From the NCBI GenBank assembly GCA_903897155.1, contig CAIUAO010000003.1, positions 1-6,385 of the forward strand: 6,385 nucleotides of DNA, written 5' to 3'. How positions within the stretch are numbered: position 1 is the first letter of the stretch; each line of letters begins with the position of its first letter. Below the pieces are notes generated by a model that saw nothing but the letters and a program-made list of their open reading frames with translations, was not told where the DNA came from and did no database searches. This stretch comes from an uncultured Actinomycetes bacterium. Its GTDB lineage: Bacteria; Actinomycetota; Actinomycetes; Nanopelagicales; Nanopelagicaceae. Below, in pieces: positions 1-4,910 of the stretch. A program made the translations under genes and the position numbers.

Positions 1-76
1 CTACATAAACATCGGCCATTCCACCGGTACCGATCATTTCACCAATTTGGTATCGGCTATTAAATAATCTACTCAT
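1..76 (-). CDS. Ser/Thr protein kinase, N-terminal fragment cut by window edge
   Basis: Only the first 25 codons lie in the window, translating to MSRLFNSRYQIGEMIGTGG and then MADVYV. The RYQIGEMIGTGGMADVY stretch is the glycine-rich ATP-binding loop (GxGGMxxVY) that opens bacterial Hanks-type kinases of the PknA/PknB class, at the usual distance from the N-terminus. The ATG (74-76) overlaps the TGA of the upstream PPM phosphatase (73-75) as ATGA, so translation is probably coupled and the two are transcribed together from the promoter near 877. By family knowledge the kinase phosphorylates Ser/Thr on its targets and the phosphatase reverses this. Catalytic loop, membrane segment and any PASTA or other sensor domain lie outside the window, so the subtype cannot be given. 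Confidence 0.88.
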   Translation of the reverse strand, partial: MSRLFNSRYQIGEMIGTGGMADVYV

Positions 77-870
77 AGCGCTGCGCCCAAAAGTTTAGTA
101 TCAGCCGTACCAGTTTCGGTGACCACTTCACTCCACAAAATCGTGATGTTATCTGGAGCGCCTTTTTTGAGAACTCCTTCAATCAAGCTATCAACAACTG
201 TTGCATCATCAGCACTTTTGATAATTGAGGTAATCTCATAATCTGAAAGTACAGAGCTAAGGCCATCACTACAGAGAAGAAATCTATCTCCATCTTTTAT
301 ATCGTGAACACTGAGTATTGGATCAATTCCACTATCACCCATTAAAACTTGCGTGAGTAAGGATCTTTGAGGGTGATCGAATACTTCTTCGGGTGTGAGC
401 CTGCCTTGATCTAGAAGCTCTTGCATAACAGTGTGGTCATGGCTGAGTTGGGTAAGTTTCTTATCACGCCATCTGTAACATCTTGAGTCACCAATATGTA
501 GCAGCTCGATGTTTCCATCATTAATGTGAATAGCTGTCAGCGTTGTGCCCATTCCATGGAGTTCATGATGGGCGCTAGATTCTTCAGATAATTCATGATC
601 AATTGAAAAAGAGATATTCAGCAATAAATCTTCACGCGATTCACTATCTAATGCTTCGTCATCTAATACTTCACTGAGCGCCTTGAGTGTATTAATTGCA
701 ATACGTGAAGCGACTTCACCTCCCGCATGACCTCCCATGCCATCTGCCACCGCGAGTAATACGGGGGAGATCAAAGCAGCATCTTCATTTCCATCTCGCA
801 CTAAACCAACTTCACTTCGAGCGATTGTTTTAAATCGTCCCTTCGCGCTAGTCGATGATGGAGTGCTCAT
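73..870 (-). CDS. PPM/PP2C-family Ser/Thr protein phosphatase (PstP-like)
   Basis: A 265-residue metal-dependent protein phosphatase that removes phosphate from Ser/Thr. The family motifs appear in order: VRDGNED (24-30), LAVADGMGGHAGGE (39-52) with metal-binding D43, GMGTTLTA (106-113), HIGDSRCYRWR (125-135), LLTQVLMG (171-178), LLCSDGLS (198-205) with D202, and PDNIT (239-243) with D240. All expected metal-ligand aspartates are present, so it should be active. The protein is essentially only the catalytic domain: I see no transmembrane helix or extracellular tail, whereas mycobacterial PstP is a longer membrane protein. It is therefore probably cytosolic. It precedes and overlaps the kinase gene by 4 nt, which fits an antagonistic signalling pair. 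The ATG at 870 has no good Shine-Dalgarno but has TAGGCT 6 nt upstream, suggesting a leaderless mRNA. Equivalence to pstP is inferred, so no symbol is given. Confidence 0.93.
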   Translation of the reverse strand: MSTPSSTSAKGRFKTIARSEVGLVRDGNEDAALISPVLLAVADGMGGHAGGEVASRIAINTLKALSEVLDDEALDSESREDLLLNISFSIDHELSEESSAHHELHGMGTTLTAIHINDGNIELLHIGDSRCYRWRDKKLTQLSHDHTVMQELLDQGRLTPEEVFDHPQRSLLTQVLMGDSGIDPILSVHDIKDGDRFLLCSDGLSSVLSDYEITSIIKSADDATVVDSLIEGVLKKGAPDNITILWSEVVTETGTADTKLLGAAL

Positions 871-876
871 AGAAAT

Positions 877-882
877 AGCCTA
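877..882 (-). promoter_or_regulatory. Candidate leaderless -10 element of the phosphatase/kinase operon
   Basis: On the minus strand TAGGCT (matching TANNNT) is followed by exactly 6 nt (ATTTCT) and the phosphatase ATG. A -10 hexamer at -12 to -7 would place transcription initiation on the A of the ATG. No -35 consensus is visible, as is common for actinobacterial promoters, and there is no convincing Shine-Dalgarno. The start site is inferred from spacing alone. Confidence 0.5.
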
Positions 883-904
883 ATGGGAGCAATGCTGCGT
901 GAGA

Positions 905-910
905 TACCCT
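905..910 (+). promoter_or_regulatory. Candidate leaderless -10 element of pheA
   Basis: TACCCT (TANNNT) is followed by exactly 6 nt (TACGCA) and a GTG at 917, the same geometry as the divergent promoter at 877-882. This would start the mRNA on the GTG and supports choosing 917 over the upstream GTG at 899 as the pheA start, because 899 lies upstream of this element. No clear -35 is seen. The expected -35 zones of the two divergent promoters fall on each other's -10 elements. Confidence 0.5.
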
Positions 911-916
911 TACGCA

Positions 917-1762
917 GTGACTCATTATGCATACCTAGGGCCTTCGGGAACTTTCACTGAGAGTGCCCTCCGAGGTATCGCAAAAAACGATGACGTGTTG
1001 ACCCCTTATGCAAATGTCACCGCTGCTCTTGATGCAGTGCGAAAAGGACTGGCCCAAAGAGCCCTCGTTCCCATTGAAAATTCAGTAGAAGGCGTTGTTG
1101 CTAGAACCCTCGACGAATTGGCAACTGGTGAGCCTCTAGTGATCGTTGCTGAAACAACGCTTCCAGTAACTTTTTCACTTATGGTGTTACCAGAAAATGT
1201 AGATAAGAAAATTACTCGAATTGCAACTCATCCGCATGCAGAATCACAATGCCGTGCCTATATTGCACGGGAATTACCAGATGCTGAAGTTATTACTACT
1301 CCGTCAACTGCTGCAGCTGCAGAGGGGTTAAAAGATGGAAACTGGGACGCAGCTATCGCTGCGGAAATTGCTGCAGAAAAATATGGTCTAAAAGTAATTG
1401 CTAAAAATATTGGTGATAACGAAGTGGCCGTAACACGCTTTGTTGTCGTTGAACGTGAAGGAAAACTTCCTCCTCCAACTGGCGCTGACCGCACGTCACT
1501 TGTTGCCTATATTGATATTGACCATGCGGGAGCGTTGCTTGAGATACTTACAGAGTTTGCAAAAAATAACGTGAATCTCACATTCATTCAAAGTCGCCCA
1601 ACAGGACGCGAGCTTGGCCATTATCACTTCATTATTGACGTCGAAGGACATCTGACTGATGCACCTGTTGCTCAATCAATTGAGGGCTTACGCAAGATTT
1701 GTGACGATATCCGTGTGTTGGGTTCATACCCGCGCACACATAACGGAAAACCTAATCGGTAG
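917..1762 (+). CDS. pheA: Prephenate dehydratase (PDT + ACT domains)
   Basis: Converts prephenate to phenylpyruvate, the committed step to phenylalanine. The GTG at 917 gives 281 residues beginning MTHYAYLGPSGTFTESAL, which matches the usual family N-terminus. An in-frame GTG at 899 would add six residues but precedes the likely promoter. Catalytic-domain motifs seen are YLGPSGTFTE, VPIENSVEGVVARTLDEL, THPHAESQC, TPSTAAAAE, and the GDNEVAVTRF segment with the TRF signature. A C-terminal ACT domain follows (about residues 190-270), with AGALLEIL and IQSRPTGRELGHYHF, corresponding to the GAL(L) and ESRP phenylalanine-binding motifs. Feedback control by phenylalanine is therefore likely. The ESRP glutamate is Gln here. 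It is a stand-alone enzyme with no chorismate mutase domain, as is usual in actinobacteria. serS begins 9 nt after its stop. Confidence 0.96.
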   Translation: MTHYAYLGPSGTFTESALRGIAKNDDVLTPYANVTAALDAVRKGLAQRALVPIENSVEGVVARTLDELATGEPLVIVAETTLPVTFSLMVLPENVDKKITRIATHPHAESQCRAYIARELPDAEVITTPSTAAAAEGLKDGNWDAAIAAEIAAEKYGLKVIAKNIGDNEVAVTRFVVVEREGKLPPPTGADRTSLVAYIDIDHAGALLEILTEFAKNNVNLTFIQSRPTGRELGHYHFIIDVEGHLTDAPVAQSIEGLRKICDDIRVLGSYPRTHNGKPNR

Positions 1763-1765
1763 GCT
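1760..1765 (+). promoter_or_regulatory. Candidate leaderless -10 element of serS, overlapping the pheA stop codon
   Basis: TAGGCT begins with the pheA TAG stop and is followed by exactly 6 nt (TATCCC) and the serS GTG at 1772. The hexamer and spacing are the same as those before the phosphatase gene at 877-882. It would allow serS to be transcribed independently of pheA as a leaderless mRNA. Alternatively serS is simply read from the pheA transcript, with the GGTAGG near 1758-1763 as a weak Shine-Dalgarno. No -35 is evident. Confidence 0.42.
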
Positions 1766-1771
1766 TATCCC

Positions 1772-3034
1772 GTGATTGATCTCAAAATTCTGCGCGATGA
1801 TCCCCAAAGGGTTCGCGACTCACAAAAAGTACGTGGTGAAAATCCAGCAGTTGTTGATCAACTTTTAGTTGCTGATGAAGCTAGGCGCGCGGCAATCAGC
1901 GCATTTGAAACTCTACGAGCAGAACAAAATGTCCTCTCTAAATCTGTTGGCGCTGCCAAAGGTGATGAGAAAGCCGGTCTATTAGAGAAGGCCAAAGATT
2001 TATCTGCCAAAGTAAAAGCAGCAGAGGCTGCTCGCGGAGAAGCTGAAGCAAAAGCAGATGCACTCTTACTTCAGATTCATAATTTGATTGATCCTGCTGC
2101 CCCTGTTGGGGGAGAAGAAGATTTTGTTGTTCTAGAGCATGTTGGCTCTCCACGTGACTTTAGCAAGGAAGGTTTTGAAGCAAAAGATCATGTTGAGCTT
2201 GGCAAGATCCTTAAAGCAATTGATACCGAGCGTGGGGCAAAAGTTTCTGGCTCTAGGTTTTATTACCTTACAGGCGTTGGTGCTCTACTTGAATTTGCGC
2301 TGGTCAATTATGCAATTTCATCAGCAACAAAATCTGGTTTTATCCCTGTCATCCCACCAGTCTTAGTTAAACCAGCAGCGATGGAAGGCACTGGTTTTCT
2401 CGGCCAAGCAGCTGAGAATGTTTTCCATTTAGAAGAAGATGATTTTTATCTCGTTGGCACAAGTGAAGTTCCACTTGCCGCGTATCACATGGATGAAATA
2501 GTCGATCAGTTACCTTTGCGTTATGCAGGGTATTCATCATGTTTCCGCCGTGAAGCTGGGACATATGGGAAAGACACCCGCGGAATTATTCGTGTGCACC
2601 AGTTCGACAAGGTAGAGATGTTCACTTTCTGCAAACCAGAGGATGCACTTGAAGAACATAAGCGTCTTTTGCAATGGGAGAAAGACTTCATGAACGCGAT
2701 GGAGATCCCTTACCGCGTGATTGATGTGGCATCAGGTGACTTAGGGGCGAGTGCCATACGTAAATTTGATATTGAAGCGTGGATTCCAACACAAAATGCT
2801 TACCGTGAAGTGACAAGTACTTCTAACTGCACAGAATTTCAAGCTCGTCGTTTGAATATCCGCTATCGCGATGGCGAGGTAACGAAGCCAGTTGCCACAC
2901 TCAACGGAACACTTGTTGCAATTCCCCGAATGATTGTTGCTATTCTTGAAAATCATCAACAAAGCGATGGATCTGTCAAAGTTCCAGCTGCCCTTCAACC
3001 ATTCTTAGGAGTCGACAGATTACTTCCGGCATAA
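1772..3034 (+). CDS. serS: Seryl-tRNA synthetase
   Basis: Charges tRNA-Ser with serine (class II aminoacyl-tRNA synthetase, cytoplasmic homodimer). At 420 residues it is full length. Residues 1-105 form the N-terminal tRNA-binding domain, with a long charged, Ala/Lys/Glu-rich antiparallel coiled coil (about 35-100) that contacts the long variable arm of tRNA-Ser. In the catalytic domain, motif 1 covers KSGFIPVIPPVLV (187-199), and the serine-binding TSE triplet is at 230-232. Motif 2 is CFRREAGTYGKDTRG (257-271) followed by IIRVHQFDKVE. Motif 3 is LNGTLVAIPRMIVAILEN (377-394) with the catalytic arginine R386. STSNCTEFQARR (349-360) is the usual pre-motif 3 segment. The start is GTG, giving MIDLKILRDDP, the standard family N-terminus. 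The gene sits between pheA and a HAD hydrolase, and a tRNA-Ser gene lies downstream. Confidence 0.98.
   Translation: MIDLKILRDDPQRVRDSQKVRGENPAVVDQLLVADEARRAAISAFETLRAEQNVLSKSVGAAKGDEKAGLLEKAKDLSAKVKAAEAARGEAEAKADALLLQIHNLIDPAAPVGGEEDFVVLEHVGSPRDFSKEGFEAKDHVELGKILKAIDTERGAKVSGSRFYYLTGVGALLEFALVNYAISSATKSGFIPVIPPVLVKPAAMEGTGFLGQAAENVFHLEEDDFYLVGTSEVPLAAYHMDEIVDQLPLRYAGYSSCFRREAGTYGKDTRGIIRVHQFDKVEMFTFCKPEDALEEHKRLLQWEKDFMNAMEIPYRVIDVASGDLGASAIRKFDIEAWIPTQNAYREVTSTSNCTEFQARRLNIRYRDGEVTKPVATLNGTLVAIPRMIVAILENHQQSDGSVKVPAALQPFLGVDRLLPA
3007..3011 (+). promoter_or_regulatory. Shine-Dalgarno-like AGGAG inside the serS 3' end
   Basis: AGGAG lies 7 nt before an ATT codon (3019) that is in frame with the HAD phosphatase gene, and 19 nt before the ATA at 3031. 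The 7-nt spacing to ATT is ideal, so this could be the ribosome binding site of a gene that starts on a rare codon. It is also codons for the serS C-terminus (LGVD), so it may be fortuitous. Confidence 0.25.
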
Positions 3035-3843
3035 CTGGAAAAAGGCCAAAACTTATTGGCACCGATCTTGACGGGACAATTGTCGCTGATCAGGGCGTCT
3101 CTAAGCGTACTGTCCAAGCATTTACAAAAGCTAAAGATCTTGGTGTTGAAATCTTTTTTGTCACTGGAAGGCCACCTCGCTGGATGCATGAAATTAAAGA
3201 TGCATTTGGATTTGGTCATGCCATTTGTGCAAACGGAGCACTTCATTATGACTTAATGAATGAGAAGGTAATTGAACAGTGGCTAATCCCCGTTGAAACC
3301 CAGTTGGAATTCGTTAAGAGAATGCGTAAAGCGTTGCCAACCATATCTTTTGCTGTTGAATATGAAAATCAATTCCATCGTGAGAAAATTTATGCTCCTC
3401 GGTGGGATCTCGGTGCAGATAATGTTGGAGTTATAAAGATTGAAGAGAAGATCACCCAGCCAGCTTTTAAAATAATGGCTCGCTGTTCAGATTTTGATTA
3501 CACATCCGATGAAATGCTCGCGATCGCCGAGCCACTTACCCAAGATATTGTCACAGCCACACATTCCAACCCTGGTGAGTCTCTATTGGAAATTTCTGCA
3601 AAAGGCGTGAGCAAAGGTGAAACTCTAGAAAAGCTTGCTGCTCGCTTAGGAATTGGTGCTGAAGATTCTGTGACGTTTGGTGATAATCCAAATGATTTTT
3701 CAATGCTCAAATGGGCAGGCAGATCGTGGGCAATGTCTAATGGCCACCATGATGGAGTAAAGAATGCAAAGTTTGTTGCCCAGGCCCATCATTTAGATGG
3801 TGTTGCAATAGTTATTGAGCAGTTGTTGGAGCTTCCTGCGTAA
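3031..3843 (+). CDS. HAD-superfamily Cof-type phosphatase without a canonical start codon
   Basis: All four HAD motifs are present: GTDLDGT (nucleophile D12 and D14, counting from 3031), FFVTGRP (T45), SAKGVSKGE (K195) and FGDNPNDF (D218, D222). The CANGA segment and the C-terminal AMSNG plus DGVA are typical of the Cof/type IIB subclass, which dephosphorylates small metabolites such as sugar phosphates. The substrate cannot be told from sequence. The reading frame is open from 2950, yet no ATG, GTG, TTG or CTG occurs in it before ATG 3184, which would remove motifs I and II. I mark the start at ATA 3031, which overlaps the serS stop as ATAA and gives MTGKRPKLIGTDLDGT, a natural 270-residue protein. 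ATT 3019 (7 nt after AGGAG) and ATT 3055 (after GGAAAAAGG) are alternatives. The frame and family are certain; the start is not. Confidence 0.85.
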   Translation: MTGKRPKLIGTDLDGTIVADQGVSKRTVQAFTKAKDLGVEIFFVTGRPPRWMHEIKDAFGFGHAICANGALHYDLMNEKVIEQWLIPVETQLEFVKRMRKALPTISFAVEYENQFHREKIYAPRWDLGADNVGVIKIEEKITQPAFKIMARCSDFDYTSDEMLAIAEPLTQDIVTATHSNPGESLLEISAKGVSKGETLEKLAARLGIGAEDSVTFGDNPNDFSMLKWAGRSWAMSNGHHDGVKNAKFVAQAHHLDGVAIVIEQLLELPA

Positions 3844-3856
3844 TAAGTACTCTGTT

Positions 3857-3886
3857 TTGCCGAACTAACATCACAGCAGGTAAGTT
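3857..3886 (+). promoter_or_regulatory. Likely promoter of the tRNA-Ser gene
   Basis: TTGCCG (3857-3862), an 18-nt spacer and TAAGTT (3881-3886) resemble -35 and -10 elements. Initiation about 7 nt downstream of the -10 would fall at or just before the first base of the tRNA (3894), giving almost no 5' leader. Assigned by position and pattern only; the tRNA could also be co-transcribed with the HAD gene, which ends 50 nt upstream. Confidence 0.5.
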
Positions 3887-3893
3887 TGCCCAC

Positions 3894-3979
3894 GGAGGGC
3901 TCGCATAGCGGCCGAGTGCACCGGTCTTGAAAACCGGCAAGGGAAACCTTCGTGGGTTCAAATCCCACGCCCTCCGCCA
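3894..3979 (+). tRNA. tRNA-Ser (anticodon UGA), CCA encoded
   Basis: A complete type II cloverleaf. The acceptor stem is GGAGGGC (3894-3900) pairing with GCCCTCC (3969-3975), followed by discriminator G and an encoded CCA (3977-3979). The D arm carries GCGGCCGAGTGC. The anticodon stem is CCGGT/ACCGG around the loop CTTGAAA, with anticodon TGA at 3928-3930, reading UCA and by wobble other UCN codons. A long variable arm (AAGG-GAAA-CCTT) is the hallmark recognised by seryl-tRNA synthetase. The T arm is GTGGG-TTCAAAT-CCCAC. serS lies about 860 nt upstream on the same strand. Confidence 0.98.
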
Positions 3980-4021
3980 GTTTTACTCACCTACGAGTGA
4001 TTTGTGCTTGAACTCATAACC

Positions 4022-4049
4022 TTGTTGTGGAATCTCGCCTAGTAATAAT
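4022..4049 (+). promoter_or_regulatory. Possible promoter of the succinate dehydrogenase operon
   Basis: The 95-nt gap between the tRNA and the sdh anchor gene holds TTGTTG (4022-4027) and, 15-16 nt later, TAATAAT (4043-4049), a plausible -35/-10 pair. It would give a leader of roughly 20 nt carrying AGGA. The spacer is a little short and no operator-like repeat is visible, so this is tentative. Confidence 0.35.
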
Positions 4050-4060
4050 GGCGTGTGGCT

Positions 4061-4064
4061 AGGA
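4061..4064 (+). promoter_or_regulatory. Ribosome binding site of the sdh anchor gene
   Basis: AGGA lies 10 nt before the ATG at 4075. It is a modest Shine-Dalgarno, but it shows this gene is probably read from a leadered mRNA, unlike the phosphatase, pheA and serS starts upstream. Confidence 0.45.
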
Positions 4065-4074
4065 AACTACTCCT

Positions 4075-4896
4075 ATGGCAATAACCACACCTGGCACTGG
4101 AGTATTTTCTGAGGGCCGAGCAAAACTTTCTGCCAAAACTTTTCGAACAGATAAGTGGTGGATTGAACCCCTCATCACTGTCGTCGTACTTTTCTCATTT
4201 ATTGTTTATGCAACATTTCGTGCGTTTGAAAATGGAAAGTATTTTGCTGAGCCGCTGATCTCACCTTTTTATTCACCATGCTTATCTAAAGCATGCGCTA
4301 ATGGAGCTGTCTCTTTCGTAGGAACACCCTTTGGTATTTATCACGTACTAGGAATGACGGTTTCACCATCACTCTTTATTTTGATTTTTCCACTTGCATT
4401 CCGAATGACGTGTTATTACTACCGTAAGGCTTATTACCGATCATTTTGGATGTCACCGCCAGCATGCGCAGTTGCTGAGCCACATGCAAAATACACAGGT
4501 GAAACCCGTGCGCCACTTATTTTGCAAAATGGACATCGCTACGCATTTTATGCAGGACTTGTATTTAACGTTTTCCTTACGATCGATGCAATTGACGCAT
4601 TCAAGAATGAAAAGGGTCAATGGGGCCATATGTCTGTAGGAACCCTTGTACTTCTAGCGAATGCAACATTTCTCTGGCTTTATTCTGCTTCATGTCATAC
4701 CTGTCGCCATACAGTAGGCGGACGACTTCGTAACTTCTCTAAACATCCAATTCGTTACAAGATTTGGACATGGGTTTCAATACTTAATCACAAGCATCAG
4801 AACTTTGCTTGGATTTCACTTTTCGGTGTCGCACTCTGTGATCTTTATGTTCGACAAGTTTCTGGCCACTCTATTCGTAACCTCTACTTCTTCTAA
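4075..4896 (+). CDS. Succinate dehydrogenase membrane anchor subunit, actinobacterial Sdh1 (type F) kind
   Basis: A 273-residue integral membrane protein with about five hydrophobic helices (residues 31-49, 90-108, 157-176, 187-205, 243-260) separated by basic, aromatic-rich loops. It directly precedes sdhA (14 nt), so it is the quinone-reducing anchor of complex II. Its length and five-helix layout match, from memory, the mycobacterial Sdh1 anchor (Rv0249c type) rather than the short SdhC/SdhD pair. It is rich in candidate metal ligands: CLSKAC (69-74), H90, SCHTCRH (206-212) and NHKH (238-241). In Mycobacterium smegmatis Sdh1 a Rieske-type [2Fe-2S] cluster held by Cys and His lies in the membrane part of this subunit. 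Which residues here would be the ligands is inference. The ATG start has AGGA upstream. The symbol is left empty because naming (sdhC or sdhD) varies for single-anchor enzymes. Confidence 0.85.
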   Translation: MAITTPGTGVFSEGRAKLSAKTFRTDKWWIEPLITVVVLFSFIVYATFRAFENGKYFAEPLISPFYSPCLSKACANGAVSFVGTPFGIYHVLGMTVSPSLFILIFPLAFRMTCYYYRKAYYRSFWMSPPACAVAEPHAKYTGETRAPLILQNGHRYAFYAGLVFNVFLTIDAIDAFKNEKGQWGHMSVGTLVLLANATFLWLYSASCHTCRHTVGGRLRNFSKHPIRYKIWTWVSILNHKHQNFAWISLFGVALCDLYVRQVSGHSIRNLYFF

Positions 4897-4910
4897 GCGA
4901 GATAATTAAT

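Noticed and set aside
871..916. Leader peptide, attenuator or T-box upstream of pheA
   Set aside because: The gap is too short for such a structure, there is no Phe-rich mini-ORF, and the promoter geometry implies no leader at all.
1311..1322. Palindrome CTGCAGCTGCAG inside pheA
   Set aside because: It encodes part of a conserved alanine run (STAAAAE) and is best explained by GCA/GCT codon use, not by a binding site.
1258..1494. Minus-strand open frame inside pheA
   Set aside because: It lies antisense to a strongly supported conserved gene, has a low-complexity Ala/Ser-rich translation and no recognisable domain.
2139..2998. Several short open frames on both strands within serS
   Set aside because: They are alternative-frame readings of serS with no family motifs and no ribosome binding sites; serS itself explains the whole region.
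3184..3843. ATG 3184 as the start of the HAD gene (219 residues)
   Set aside because: It removes the catalytic DLDGT nucleophile motif and the VTGRP motif, both encoded in the same frame just upstream, so it would yield a dead protein from an otherwise intact gene.
3985..4000. Possible terminator hairpin after the tRNA (ACTC/GAGT, or TCAC/GTGA)
   Set aside because: Only 4 bp of stem in either fold and no T-run follows, so it is not distinguishable from chance.
3894..4074. Attachment site or mobile element at the tRNA-Ser gene
   Set aside because: No integrase, no repeated tRNA 3' end and no foreign-looking genes follow; the sdh operon begins 95 nt downstream.
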